Notes: a model not told the origin generated them from the letters alone. Shown: positions 1 through 14,019, numbered from the stretch's first letter. The stretch is 64,000 bases of DNA from Larus michahellis (GCF_964199755.1 NC_133910.1:4548501-4612500), one strand, 5' to 3'. Made by a program: numbers and translations.

Positions 1-2553
1 ATAAGCCAGAGAAAATGTATATGTCACAGGAGAACAAAAAAGCAAAGGCAAAATATTCAGCCTTGAGCGACAGTCCTTCTTTGTCCCTACGAAGGTAAAC
101 GCCAGGCAAAATACTGCATCCGCCAGTATTTTCACCTAGAACAATTGCTCTAAAAATATCCAAAGCTTTTTATCAAAGCTGTATTTCTTATCCACAAGAA
201 GGACACATCCACCATTAATTCTGCTTTGTTTGCCCTCCGTGGAATTAAATTTGGTGTTTCTGTCTTTGATTCCAATCACAGCGTACGAAAGCTCGGTGCA
301 TTTCCATTGATATTCGTATCATTTCTACTTCAGCTTCCCTTGAATTAATGTAACCCAGGAACCTTAGCAATGTCAGTCTCAATTTATGCAGGCTTATGCT
401 GAAAAATTTAATCTTGTCCTTTCTTGAATTCCAGCCCCCATCCCACCCCCGAATCCCTTTATTTCTTTCTTTGATGCCTTTATGCAAATGTCTTAGTAGT
501 TCCTTGGGCACTCAACACACAGCAGGTTTTGCTAATGGAAAAGCAGGTTTTTCAGCCTACCCAGAAGACTTGGACACTGAGATGCCTGAAGGACAATCAA
601 GAGACCCCGTGAACGTGAACCTCTGTACCAAACAGCAAGTGTTTTTCTGGCAATATTACTTCTCCGTACTTTTTCCCCAGACTTTTGCACACTCGAGGCC
701 TGCCAGCAGACATGTGGATTTCTAGCTGATGAGAGCAAAGCAGAAGGCTCGGCCAGGCATTCAAAGGTCCTGCCTTGAAAACAGCAGCACTTGGGTACCT
801 GTGTGTTCCCACAGCAGCTTGACAATTCACAGGTAGCCATAGAGTCATGGGGCCCACCACTCTGCAGCCATGGTTCGGTGAGTCGGCAGAGAACACCACG
901 CGGAGCAACTCAAAGCGGTGCTAAACTCAGTTAGCAAACCTGACCTGCGGTTTCATGCAAACCCTTTTTCCGTCTTTTAGACTATATGGGTTCATGCCCC
1001 CTAAATTTCGCTCTCAGTTTCAGGTGTGAATGAATTCAAAATCTTTAGGTAAAATTCAGCTAGAAGAAACTACCTAGTTTGGACTAGTTTCAGTACAAAC
1101 CTAAGCAAAACCACAGACTTGCTCATGGTTTCCAGACCAAACCATACATTTCACCTAGTTTTTTGGGGTTTCATTATGAAAGTTTCATGGAGTCTGAAAA
1201 AAAAATAAGCATGAAATTTAAGCACTTTGAATTGCTATCCATACGCTTTTGTCTACTGGGAATATAATGGTTGACAATGCAAGACTTACTTTGCTATAAA
1301 ATGCCTGGTTGCAAAGTGACAGTTCTCTGCACGGTGTGAACCCCCGGTTCGTTTTAAATTAAAATAGATTGGTTTATTGGCCCTCTTTGGCTCCTGAGCT
1401 TTGGACTTGGTTTTGGCCCTTGTATTGGTCTTGTTAGTAGAGTTTCAGCCTTGAATGCCTACCTGGAAGACAAAAATCAAGGATTCTTTTTGTCATGGTG
1501 GGAAATCTATGGGTGGTGTAGGCTTGGCATACGTCTATGTCTTTTGTATCTCAGAGTTTAAAGAGACTGGGAAAATACTAAGACTCTAGAGTTGTTCTCT
1601 CCAACTGATTAGCAGTTGCTTCTTCCAGTAGAGAATAAAACTTGGATCATTTCTAAATCAGGCCAGGGAAATCATCAAGCACTTGCTGGCTTGGGCTGCT
1701 GACACGCATGTGAGCGTGGTGCAGCAAGGGCTGTGCATGTAAAAGATAGCTTCAGCCTTGAGTTCATGACAGTCAAACAGTAGGTAAATGAATATAGGAG
1801 CGAGATGAGGGATGGGTAATACTAGAGACATTATACTGTGGAAAATTTGCCTTGAAATATAATGCATTTTTAGTGATATATAAGCAAATGTGTGTATTTT
1901 TGATGGATACATTTCCGAAGGCCGTGTCTCACCTACTGAGCCAATTCTGTCATCCAGGATGCATCACTGCTAATTCTCTCACTGAATTCCTTAGAAATTA
2001 CCTTATTGAGCACAACTGAACCAGGAAACTCGACTAGACGGGAAGATTTCATTTTAGAAGACAGCTAGCTTTCATTTCAGACTTCAAGTCATGACAGACC
2101 TGCCATTTCTTTCAAGGAGTCATGCCAATTTTTAACTAATTTCAGTCTCATGGATTTGCTTCTCTTTCCTATTGGATTGACAGAGTCAGACAGAAAGATA
2201 GAAAAGACTAAGCTTTGGGGTTTTCTTTCGCCTCTCCTGTCATTAACTCTTATTTACACTAGTCAAAACTTTCCTTTTCTTAACTTAAATTCACATGGAT
2301 CCAGATTCAAATCTTCTTCGTGCCTCAGTTTGATTAAATAAATAAACCTAATTGTTCAAATTTCTCTCATTAAAGGCATTCTCTAGACCCCGAATCATTT
2401 GCTCACTCCCGCCAAGTGTTTAGCAGGGGAAATCTGTAACAGAGCATGTTCCTCAGAACGTTCAGGATGGGAAACTGAGAACTGCAGCTTCAAACAGTGC
2501 TTCGAATGAAAATAAACACAGCAAACAATTGAAAGTTAGAGGCACCCACTCAA
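1..2553. other. Intergenic, nothing recognised
   Basis: No recognisable exon, RNA gene or repeat element. Open frames here are at most about 109 codons and overlap on both strands, as expected by chance. Confidence 0.6.
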
Positions 2554-2864
2554 ATGTGTCAGGAGGATGGGGCCAGGCTCTTTTCAGTGGTGCCCGGCGA
2601 CAGGACAAGGGGTAACGGGCACAAACTTGAGCATGGGAAGTTCCACCTAAACATGAGGAAGAACTTCTTTGCTGTGGGGGTGGCAGAGCCCTGGCACAGG
2701 CTGCCCAGAGAGGTGGGGGAGTCTCCGTCTCTGGAGACATTCCAACCCCGCCTGGACGCGTTCCTGTGCCACCTGCTGTGGGTGACCCTGCTCTGGCCGG
2801 GGGTGGGACTGGGTGATCTCCGGAGGTCCCTGCCAACCCTATGATTCTAAGAAATTCTATGAAA
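2554..2864 (+). mobile_element. CR1 LINE 3'-end fragment
   Basis: Matches the last 300 bp of the CR1 at 18190-19551. It has the coding remnants [20 protein letters not shown] and [14 protein letters not shown], then GATGATCTCC-like sequence (here GGGTGATCTCCGGAGG) and an ATTCTA-type 3' end. A few changes separate it from the larger copy (for example HRK to HGK), so it is a separate and somewhat older insertion. Confidence 0.93.
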
Positions 2865-5800
2865 TGCAAAAATATCCTATTTTTTCTGTTAAAGCTAATT
2901 AGGCAGTTTCAGGTTGTGTCTTGACAAGATGTTTTGTTTTGCTTTGGTTTAGCTGTTTTCTAGAGGGGTTTGGCCCGTGGGTAAAGCCCAGACTGAAAGG
3001 AAACCTGGTTTCAGGTCTGAGCTCTGCCACAGCCATCCTGCCGGACGGGCGCTGCGTCACTGGCAACGTCCCGCTGTCCCCAGTGGCTCCGTCAGGAAAG
3101 TGGCACGCTCAGCCGGGTGGGAGCTGCACACAGATACGGCCGTGCCATCTGTCAGCATCCCTTGGAAGTGGAGGATCATTTTAGACGGGGTGGTAATGAC
3201 TTTGCCTTGAGTTTCCTAGGTCCAAGGCCCAAGGGAAGCGGGTGGGAGGGGACCGAGCGACCGCTCTGCAAGGGAAGGCTGAACTTGCCTGCTTCTGTCG
3301 TGAATGCTTTGGGAAGAGACACATTTGAATGCAGCGCTGAGCAGAAGGACCTGCTAATGCCTTTGGGCCTATTGCCGTACACCTAACTCCAACCTTTTCC
3401 ACCCCAGAGCTCAAATCCTTTTTACAGGATCTACCTGATCTCTACCATTTGCCAAACAACAAAACTGAGGCAGAGGATGGAGAAGTCACTAACAGGGCAG
3501 AGACGCCCCGGGCCTTTCCAGAGCCTTTGCCAGGTGCAAAGATGGACAAGTGAGATCCACGGAGCTACAGCGGGTTTCGACCCTGACCTCAGTTTGCAGA
3601 AACACCATCACAGGCTGAGGGAAAGCTTCACGGGCACTTGTGGTTGTCCCTGCCATCCCGGCTGGGCCAGGGCAGTCTCTTCACGCAAAGCCGGGCAAGG
3701 CAAGGAATGAGGGAAGGAGTTTGGTGAAGATAATGAGAAAGAGGAGGTGGTGGTGTAGGTTGTGAGAGAAGATGAAACAGCTTTGACACAAGCAAAGGAA
3801 ACTTCACATTTGGAATTTCAAAAACTCGACTCAACATTTCTGCCGTAGCAGATAAACATCTATCTGTTTTATTACTGGGAATCATCATTTTCTGTTTATA
3901 AATAGAAAAAGCATGTTACCTCATGTTATTTCCTCTGGGGTTTTTTGGGGCTAGATACATGTGGGTGGTAAACAGCTCGCAAAGCAGTTGTTGTTATTAT
4001 TAGTCAATATGAAGAACGGGAGGGCAGGGGCTGAGGCTGTGATGTACCAGGTACGGGTTAGCCACAAGCCAAATATAGGTCATTCACTCATCTGGGGTGA
4101 AGGGGGGACAGCACAGCCGAACCGCTAATCCGTGCCTGGGATCGGTGTTGGTTTGCGATACTATCTATATTCCTATAAGCATTTTTGTTGACAAAAAGAC
4201 AACTTAGGCAGAGACACAAAGACCTCAAAGTCTAAAAACTAGCAACGAGACATAAAAGCGTCGATAAGCAGCTAGACAGGGTTATCAGTGCACTTGTTTA
4301 AGAAAGCTTTTTCGTGTTGACAAAGCCTGGCTTGGGACGCGGCAACAGCTAGCAATGGAAACATGCGGTATTGGGCGCTGTACAAACATACTGCAAGGCG
4401 GGCTTGTGAGCCTGCCGTCTGAACAGGCGATACAAAGCCTGATAGAAGCGAAAGCACGGAGCGCCGGTTCTCTGGGCTTTAACGCGCCATCTTCCAGCCT
4501 GAAGTGCATGAAGTGCCCTTGCGTGCCTGGAGCATCCCCGGGGCTGGGCAGCAAAGCCCGTCAGTGCTGGTGCAGGAAGGGTGGTCCCGCGGGGAGCCGG
4601 TCTGGCTTTGAGGAGAGGGAAAGGGAGGACCAGCAGGAGCAGGGACTCTGGAGACGGGGCTCCTGGGGCACCCACAGGTGTTTCTGCGTGACCAGCTGGG
4701 CTCCAGGCATGGGGGAGAGTCTCAGCAAGTGACAGCTGGTAGGTATGCACTGGTAGGTTCACCAAACCCAAGGAAGCCTTAATCCTATGGGTGCTGTGGC
4801 ATATTTGGGGTTTACTGTGGATGTATCTGGCCACGGCAGGCTTTACAGTGACCTTCAGGGCAACCTTATTTATCGGGGTAGCTCTAGCCTGAAGGAAGTG
4901 ACCTGTGACAGTCAAACTGCAGCTCTGCGTCAGCTCCCGCACCGGGACTGTGGGTTCCTGAGCCCGAGTCTGAAAATGGCCTGCCACCAGTTGGAAACGC
5001 TGCAGTGGATCCCACCCCACCCACCCACTCCCCCCCCCGCACTCAAAAATGCTGGCTTGTTAAAAGCAAAACCTTTTTTTTCGGAAAGATGGCCATTCTG
5101 ATAAAACTTTTCAGAAAATTAAAAAAAAAACAAAAAACCCTTACATTTTAATAAGCCTGAAAGATGTAAGTTCAGCATTTTTGGAATAGAGTGATTTCAT
5201 TTTTCTATAAAAATGACGTTTTGTTTTGGAACATTTCATTTGATACTAATTTATTTATTCAATGTATTTATTCAGCTTGAAACTGTGGGAAAAATCAAGC
5301 CCTTTGATCTCCATTTGCTACACTTTGGTGGTGGAGAAAGGGACTTTTGCTTTGTGACACATTTCTAGGATATGTTTTTTCTGAATATAAGTTATTCTTA
5401 AACTGCAGCATTACAACCCAAACACAAGGGCTAGTTCCTGATCAAATATTTGCATGACCAGTGGTTTCGCAGTGATAGCAGACTCTCAGCACTTTTACTC
5501 AGTAATTCAGGAAGACTTTGCTTACTGCCAGTCTAATGGAGTTCACACCACTTTGAAAACTGATGGGTTTGCTTTGCTCCCCGAAGAGCCACCTCAGTGC
5601 AATAGGGATTGGATGGTGGTGCACAAAGACATGGGAAGAGGGGCCAGGGACTGGCAGAGAGGTGGTGGGATACAGGAAGAGCTGGAGGAGAAGTAGAGAG
5701 CCGTAGCAATAGGTGAGGGGCTGGATGGCTGAACGATTAAGTCTGTGGTCTGCGGGAATGGGGGGGATGTTCTTCATGAAAACAAGTCTGCCGTGACATG

Positions 5801-7307
5801 GCCTAGAGACGGGGCTCCCTAATTCTGCCACCACTAAATCTCACTTGGGAATGTTGTCAAATGCACTGGGCTTCCCTGGAAAAGGAAAGGAGTGCCGGGC
5901 CACCAAAAAAGTGTGATGACTATTTGCAATACAGCCACACATCAGAGATGAACTTCTGCACTATCAGTGACTCTATCAAAGCAACAAGAGACTGGGTGGC
6001 CTTGCTAGTGAGGGGGCAGCTTCTGCCCTTCTTGGGGCACTTGAGAGAGTGGCAGAGGGCTGGAGGTGGGGTGATGGGACAGCCATGAGGTGCCCAGGAT
6101 GGGCATCAAGGTAGGGGTGTGGGGGCAAAGCAAGGATGAAGAGACTGGACATGGTCCAGAGTTGGACAGGACATTTACACATATGACTGGGGGACTGAAG
6201 AGGAACAGAGAATAAGAGGCGACTGGGGATAAAGGGGACAGTGGAGGCTGCGTGACCTGAGCTGACACCGGGGTGATGCGCAGGAGCTGGACGGTACAAC
6301 CGGTGGTGAGTCACCATGTAGGCAGAGGATGTGGTGCATGGCTCGGAGGAGCGGGGAAGACCCAGCGCCACGGCTGCTGCTCACCCCTCCACTTTGGAGA
6401 AGAGCGAGCAGCAGCGGGGGGAGACGGCCGAGGGCACGGCTTGGCCAGACTTCACGGGACCTGGGCACGAGGAGCAGGTGCCCATCCTCATGGGCAACTG
6501 CCACTGGGGATGGAGACAGGCAGAGGTCGGGCAGCTCCTCCGGTGAGTACTCCAGCAGGGCAGCAGACAGGCACCGGTGACTGTGCTTTATTTCATACGG
6601 GAAATTGTTGGTTTGGGTACCATCTTTCTGATTAAAACCAGTGGTTGGGACGGCGGTTTTCCACACCAAGGGGAATTTTCTATAGGCCACCTTTGAGACT
6701 TTTTATCTCTATTTTTTTTATAATGTTAAAATCTAACTGTGTAGCCTAACCTACAGCTGACTGTGCAGAGTAAAAGGAAGGGAAACCAGCCAGGTGGAAA
6801 ACAAAATGACAGAGCACATGATGGACCTGCAAATCAAAGCACATCCCAATCATAAGGATACCCCAAAGTCTGGTAAGTTAAACCCTGGTTATTAGTTTGT
6901 GGAATGCAGTAGTTGAATGGCAATAAATCTGTTAGATTAATTGAAAGAAGGTAGAGGAGGAGGTTCAAGTTACCACAGAAGATAGTCCTAGACGGTTGCA
7001 CAGCCCACAGCCGGCGCTTTCAACACTCCTACGGTGGAATCGGTTGTGATTGATAGCCATCTCTCTGAGCAAAGAACTGGCTTCCATGAAATGCGGTGGC
7101 CCTAAAGCTGGGAGAAAATGGTTCAATGAATCATCATTTCATTGGAAAAGGCACTTGCAGTTTGTCCAAGCCAGTTAAAGAATTTGAGTTGAATTTTGCT
7201 GAATGGTTGAGGCGAAACTGCAAGTGCTGAAACCTTTTGGAAGTGCTGAAACACTGGAATTAGACAAGATTAAACAGTGGTTTAGACAGATCTAAGATTA
7301 ATTGCTT
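2865..7307. other. Intergenic, partly GC-rich
   Basis: A moderately GC-rich stretch at about 4300-5040 holds the longest non-repeat open frame of the flank (minus 4349-5020, 223 codons) with another frame on the opposite strand. Its composition (Ala/Pro/Arg/Leu-rich, no domain) suggests chance. Another mildly GC-rich stretch at about 6250-6560. No gene called. Confidence 0.55.
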
Positions 7308-7808
7308 TTACACTTCTGACAGGTTTGGTTCCTGACAAAACATGAGCTCGGCGATGGAGACATTGTTAGCTGGCTGATCAAGGTACCGATGCTCACCATA
7401 ATAACTGTAGATACGATCTCCCTCTCTGAGTAATTCAGACCACAGATTTGAGCAATCTTCTGCCATCCTCAATAAATCATTATTATTAAATGGCATGCAC
7501 AAACCAGAATACCATAAACTGAATGAAAGGGTAGTAAAATACCCGCTAATAATTTCCTGAAAACTGCAAGTTAAAATTCCCTCCCTGGGACTCGGTTTTA
7601 CAGGGTGCGTACCTATTAGGTAAGTCGGTGAATTCAAACACTTACGACCTGGACCCTGCAGGAGAACAACAGCCCTTTTGGTATTAGTTGGATAAGGAGA
7701 GACCTGTAATTTTATTTTTATGCCAGGAACAGCAGCAGCAATAGGCACTAGAAAGGTGTGCTCCATACGTAAATAAAACCACTCGAGCCGGCGGATGTAG
7801 ATTGTCAA
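7308..7808 (-). other. Unassigned open reading frame, 166 codons (probably not a gene)
   Basis: Open frame on the minus strand with no repeat signature. Its C-terminal third reads LLREGDRI, then YLD and VSIAELMF, spaced a little like the last strands of TNF-family ligands. In mammals TNFSF8 and TNFSF15 lie on this side of TNC. The rest of the frame lacks TNF homology features, there is no signal anchor, and flanking splice sites are not convincing. I do not assign a function. Confidence 0.15.
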
Positions 7809-9931
7809 GAGCCACTTAACGAAACGTCAGATAGCTCACCCCCCGCTGTCTTTGGCCACTGCAATGACTCAGAGCACTGTATTGAGACAGCCCAGTGACC
7901 CATCTAGCCCGATACACCATCTGCAAGCACACTAATTAAGTACAAGATGCTTTGGGAGAGAGTATAAGCAATAGGCAAAATACAGTGGGCATTCACCTGT
8001 GTTGGCTAATTCCTATTTGAGTCCGGTTACACACTGTGACAATGAGGTCCATAATTTAATCATGCAGTGTATAAAGCAAATGTTCTTTTCATTTATTTTA
8101 AATGCTTTGAAGGGTTTGTTTTCCTGGGGTGCCCCTTAGGCTTGTTAGATGAAGAACTGAATTAATCTCTGGCTTGCTGCCTCCGTGCACTCACCATTTC
8201 ATCGTGCTCCTTCGTACTTCCCCTCAGGGACGGCGTGAAGCCCAGAATCTGCTGCATCTTCAAACCCTCCCGGTACTGTCCCCTGTGCCCGGCCCCCTTC
8301 CAGACCTTCCAGCTCCCCATGGGGGGAGATAGCAGCTACAGCACCAAAAAGTGCCTTTTCCAGTACATGATAATGTTGCCCAAGCGCTTGTTGGGAAAAA
8401 AAAATAGCCAAGAGCATCAGCCCCATTGTGCCAGGCGTCCCCTGTGATCAGACCTTGGTACAAGGTACAGGTAAATCCCAGCTGCAGCTCGCTGGGTGCA
8501 GGAGATGGATGTCGATGAGGAGCTTTCCCTTAACCAAAATGACCCCTAGGCCTGTGCTCCAGGTTTTACGGCACGCAGACTGAGCTGGGAGAGCACCGAG
8601 CCTTTGTATTTAGCAGCTGCTGGCTTTGGAGGATGCGAGAGAGTTACTTTCACCCAGCTTTAGACATCTGCAATGGGACTTACCTGCATATCGTGCTCTT
8701 TATTTTGCAATGGACACTTTTCAGAAGAAGTTTGCGTAGCTTATTTTATGCATCCATCTGCTTCATCATTCATGGCCTGGCAGGAGCCCTCTCCCCGCAG
8801 TGACGCAGCTGCCAACCGCTTTTGCTAAAAGGGCTCCATCTCCAAGACACTCGAATGTCTGGGCAAACAGAAGCCCCGGCTGTACAGGGGAGCAGCTGCC
8901 TGAAGTCTCAGACCATGGGGAAGAATAAGGAAAATCAAAATCAAGGTGTGCTTTTGAATACGAGCCCTTTAGGGCAGCTGGGGCTGAAAGGCTGTGACCC
9001 CCCCCAGGAGCAGCCCCCGGCAGCCGCTAATGAAACCCCATGAGGCAGTGAGTGAAAGGAGTGGTGTGCCGGTGTTCTGGCTTAGAGGAAAAGGCGTTAA
9101 AAATGAGGATGGTGAAAGGGGAAGGCGTCACTGTGGGTTCCTGGGTGGAGGTGGCACAGGCAGCAGGCAGGACTCCCTGCTTGTCCCCGGGGGGGACCGG
9201 AGCTGCCGGCCCCATCCTCTGCCGGAGGAGCCAGGAGGGATGGAGCCTTCCCGGGGACTGGTCCCCACCCGGCAGGAAAGCGCCGAGCATCTCAGAGAGG
9301 TTTAGCCACGAGCAGGAAATCCCAAGCTGGTCAAAATTACGAAGAACAATTAAAAGCAATATTTACTGGTTAAAAGCGCTGAAGCAGGTTTTTAGGTGTG
9401 TTTTCCTTTCAGCTAATGCCAGGTCAGTTTTTCTTTTGATCTGTATTAGTCCCCCCCATCCCTATTGAGGCAGGCACAGTGAAAACACACTTCAGACTAG
9501 CTGACAGATAATGTGGTTTTGTATGGTTTCCTGAGAATCGGGGGACATTTCTTGTTTTGCAATTTTACAGAAACCCACAAGTATGCCGAAGTGCTTTAAA
9601 GCCCTAATAAACAGGTAGGTGGTGTGAAAGGTTAGCGAGGGGCAAAGAATTGTGGCACTGCCGGGGTCGGCTCCTCTGCCGGCCCCTCGCAGCAAACCTG
9701 CTTTGAAGTGACTTGTAGCTGCAGCGAGGACGCCGTGCCGAGGGATTTCGACATACCGATGAGGCGGATGGTTATGAAGCTGCAAGAAAAATGCGGTTAG
9801 TTTTACTAGCACCTGTGGCAAATTCCTCTCAGAGGTCCTCCCACAAGGCAGCGTGTGTTGTACAAGATGATGCAGAACGAACAGGAGGAGAGAGATGGTT
9901 GTGTCATATGTTCCCCTGGGGCTCACTATTT

Positions 9932-9950
9932 AAAAAAAAAAAAAAAAAAA
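9932..9950. repeat. Poly(A) run
   Basis: 19 consecutive A after CTATTT. No retroposon body is recognisable beside it. Confidence 0.85.
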
Positions 9951-12430
9951 GGTTGAGAGTTCTTTTTTTTTCTTTCACAGGGGACATTCAGTGGAAACTA
10001 TTACCGTGGCATCGCAGGAAGGAGCCGGGCAGCCTCCGTCTGCCTGCTGAGCTCATCCCGATCCCCGCGCCTCGAGGAGGAGAAGAGGGAGCCGAGGATG
10101 GGAGCAGGCGCTCGCGTGATCAAAGCAATGGGGATGGCAGTCGAGGGAGGAAGGGGATGATGCTTTTGGCGCTGGCTGTGATTTGCTGTATGTATTTAGT
10201 GCCTCTGTGCTTGGGTTTGTGACACAGGTAAAATGGAAATCCCCAGGAGCGAGGAGGTCTGTTGTGGGGGCTGCCGTCCCTTGGTGTGTTTGAGAGATTC
10301 TAACAGAAAGTGTTTTTGATGAGATTTCTCTATGAGAAGAAAAATTTAATGTAAGAAGATGGAAGATTATCCAAACATTTAAAGTACAGAATGGCAATAA
10401 GTAGCTCTTATTTTGCACTCTTCCCCGTGCCCACGTGTCCCTGGAGAACACCTATTTTTGGCTACGCTTTTTTGCAGTTATACAGTATAAGGAAAGCTTT
10501 CTTCCGTAAGTGTTCACCTAAGAAGGAAGCAAGAAAGTTATAGAACCAACGACACTAGATGATTAATGAACCAAACCATCTCTCTTCCCCCAACCACAGC
10601 ACCGCACAATGGGTTTTCACTTTCTCCCAATGGCCTTGAAAACATCCTCATCCTGAGGAGCAGACTGTTTCGAGCTGATGTTTCTGTACCTCGTTCTGCA
10701 GAAACGGACTGGAGCGCTCAGAAGGGAAGGCACTTCTGTACAATTTCGGATATACCTCTCTTGATAGGGGGGTAAGAAGCATTGAAACACTGTGATCTCT
10801 TACACTAGAACATAGGAAGTGTCTCTTGGAAGGACAGTGACATGAAAAATAATCTCATGACTCTTACAAGGACTAGCTGTGTAGCCTTCAACTTAGTAAA
10901 TTAGAAATAACATCAGAGCCATGCGTTGCTGTACACCCAGCCAGAACCAGTGTAAGCACTGAAATAAGAGCTGCCAGATGTGAAAAATGGCCAGAAATTA
11001 TCAGATGTGGACAATAGCTCTAGGGCCCCTGTTGTTTGAAGTCCAACTTGATAAACTTTGTGCTAATTTGCTGAGTACCTTCAGACCCACTGCTAGTCAA
11101 AGGGAAGGTCCTGCAGCTAAGCCTGGCCGAAGAAAGAAGCCTTGAAATCTCTCACGTTGGTCGAGTGGAAAGGAAGGCTCCCAAAGTCACAGGTGACGTC
11201 CAAAGAATGGTCACATTGGCTGAAGTGAGAGGCCTTTCTGCCCGCCTTGGACGCACCTACACAGGTTGTAGGCTAAAGGCTGTCAGCAGCTTTAAACCAT
11301 AAAAAAAGGAAATAGTCCACAAGGGAAATTTAAGAGTATGGTGCCAAGACCGCACTAACGGCTGCTTGTGTACACATGTGGTTCAAAGGGATGGATGTTT
11401 GCAGTAACTCCAATAAAATAAGCTGCGGTAATTTGAGGGGAGGAATTTTCCTTTCTGGTGAAGTTCATCTGGCAGCTTACCCACAACTGGGCAAACACCG
11501 CAGTGTCTTCGGGGCCACGGTGCCAACTCTCAGCGCTGCTAAGGTACAAAGCTTTTGTTAGAAGTGGATTTTTTTTTTTTTTGAAGAGCGTTTGTTTTCA
11601 GTGCTTTATTTTTTTCCAGGAAGAGACAGCTGAATCTGAGAACTGATGCACTCCAAACTCTTAAATGCTGGCACTGCTTATTAGCTGCTTGCTCAGTGGA
11701 GAATATTCTTCCTTATATAGGCCTTTCAGAAACTAGGTCAGAGGATTAACATGAGTACTGGTTGCTAAAAATCCTCTTTGACAGCCTGCCTTCCTTTATT
11801 ATTTTCTCACTTTGCCCATTGCAGACACCGATGCCTGCCAGCTCCTCTATCGATTGCTCCTGGGGTGAGCTGCGATGGCCACAGAGGGTGGCTCCACTCC
11901 CTGCCACCGCTGCAGACCCCGCAGGAGCCTCGGCCGGTTGGCCTGCGCAGCGTGTTTGGCCCCTTGACATCAGTTGTCTTCCCAGGAAGGAGAGGTTGTT
12001 TTTCAGAGAATGGTGGCAGCGCTGCACCAGCCCAAGCGTTCAGTTGATTTATCAGTGGAAAAACATCTGAACGCTGATGCCCTGGTGTGCTAAGGGATGG
12101 CATACTCAGGACACGCTGCCTTCATTTTCCAAAGGTCCTTTTCCGAGAAGAGGGTAGCTGGGCTAAACACCAGGTAGGGTCAGGTGCTGACACTGACACC
12201 TAAAAAGCTCCATCTTCTCCATTGGAGCTTCTAGGAAATACTGCATGGCAAATAACAAGGTATGATGAGGCCTTCTGTGAAATGTTTGCACTGAAACTCC
12301 ACGGAATATTCTTGCTTCTTTTTTTTTTTTCCTTCGTTAATTCTAAAGGATCACACACAATATGTTTGTGCTGATGGGACATTTCTTGCCATGCTGTTTA
12401 CAGGAGATAGATAACGTCTTTCTGTGAGAG

Positions 12431-12452
12431 ACATATATATATATACACATAT
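12431..12452. repeat. (AT)n microsatellite
   Basis: ACATATATATATATACACAT, a short dinucleotide run. Confidence 0.85.
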
Positions 12453-14019
12453 AAAAGATATACCCACACGTATTCACGTATGCAGATCATCAGTAAAAGA
12501 TTTAAAAACTATCATACACCCACTTGTCTGAAGTAGAGGTGATTTCCTAGCAGCAACAGCACACACTATTATCATATATTCATTTTATATACACTTTTAA
12601 TCTGATTCCTAATCTGTATGCACCTGCATAAAATAAGATTCTCAGTGAGGGTTTTAAAATCTCGAGTTGGCCACTTAGCACGGTGATCTTTGTTTCAGAA
12701 ATGCTACGAACAACCCCAAAAAAATCTGCTGTACCTTCAGCACTTTGAAAATCTGACCACCTGGGAGGGAGCAAAGCCCGCACAGTAAGTTCTAACCGTG
12801 CAGCTTTCGGCTGAAAAATAAAGCAGCTGATGTTTCTTTGGCCAGTAACGTATGCAGAGCTCGGAGGTTTTTTTGCTACAGCAACGTTAAACTCTCATCA
12901 TGTGTTGTCATCTTTGCAGTTGGAATAAAAGTCGCTCGTCAGCCGTGTGTATCCTTTCTGCTCTTTCTTCTCCAGATCCGTGGTGTAGCCAAGTGTACAC
13001 ACAAGTTTTCCACTTTTTATTTGGGCACTAACTGTTCAGACAGCTGAGCGTGCCGATGGTTTGCTTTGTTGCCATGTTCTAACTCCAGCCAGCCCATCGG
13101 TTGCAGCTGCCTTTGGTTTTGTTGCCTTTGTGATAGAGCCGGAGGAATATCCTCATGTTTACGGCTTCCCGTTTAGATGAAAAGTTGGGCTCTTGTCTCT
13201 GAGGTGCCACGTGTCTCCATTTTTGCTGTACTGTAAAGTTCCCTGGGTACCCACAGAGGTAACACAGTCAGGTGGTGTTTAGTCAGGATTCAGCTAAGAT
13301 GAAGAAAAAGCCTTCTCTGGAACGCAGTGTGTTGCGAAGCCTCCCAGATCAATGCTTTATCGAGATGGGAAGCTTGATGAGAGTTGCCAAACTGTAGCGA
13401 GGAGAGAAGCTCTAAAGGCACAGATCGTTAAAATCCTTCCCTGGGAGAAGAAAACTTTCCAGTAAGGAGCATTAACCAAAGCTGGAAGTACACGCTTACT
13501 GCTCCTTTACTTTGATTTCATTCCCCAGCTGCTCAAGCACACGAAGCAGCTCTGGTCTGGGATGAATCCCTCCCAGGACAGAGACACCTCTTTGGTTCTT
13601 CTGTTCTTTCCTTTTTTTCTGTAATGTACTTTGAAGTGCATAAGTGAATGAACTGATTGCTACAGAAATCAGAGAACTCCTACTCATAAACGCACCGTAA
13701 CACGAAAGATAAACGTGGTTTTATCACACCCTAACGGAGGAGTGGCAGGGGGTATCCTTCAGAATGTTGGGAGCAGCGGTGATTTCTGCCTGCAGCTGGT
13801 GTGGGGCTGGTGGGACGCAGCAGCCACAGGCAGCTGCTGTCACCCCCCCTCCCCAGGGCCCATGCTGAGATCCTGCTGCCTTCTGAAACCTCGGTGGTTT
13901 CTGCTCCCTTTCTGAGCTGCAAGAAGAAATACCGAACTTTACGCTGAGCTGGTGTCACTTTGGGGTCTCTGTACTGGTGATGCTCAGCTGAACACCTCCC
14001 AGCCTTGCAATGATCATAT

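Larger units (their letters stand above)
7809..14019. other. Intergenic, nothing recognised
   Basis: Contains the poly(A) run at 9932-9950, the (AT)n at 12431-12452 and GC-richer stretches at about 8990-9260 and 10010-10140. No coding exon or RNA gene is supported. Open frames up to 144 codons show no recognisable domain. Confidence 0.55.

Noticed and set aside
4787..5101. Possible coding frame of 104 codons on the plus strand
   Set aside because: Overlaps the minus-strand 223-codon frame, has no domain, and ends in a run of C and A homopolymers.
6175..6690. Minus-strand 171-codon frame and overlapping plus-strand frames
   Set aside because: Several overlapping frames on both strands in a GC-rich stretch, Ser/Pro/Leu-rich, no motif. 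Typical of stop-poor composition.
9492..9926. Minus-strand 144-codon frame
   Set aside because: No domain or splice context. Overlaps the frame above on the other strand. Likely chance.
9932..9950. Poly(A) run considered as the tail of a processed retrocopy
   Set aside because: No coding or 3' UTR-like sequence upstream that I recognise, and no target duplication seen.
9791..10222. Plus-strand 143-codon frame ending in a hydrophobic stretch (MMLLALAVICCMYLVPLCLGL region)
   Set aside because: It runs through a poly(A) tract (poly-Lys), has no domain, and the hydrophobic end sits at the C terminus without a protein context.
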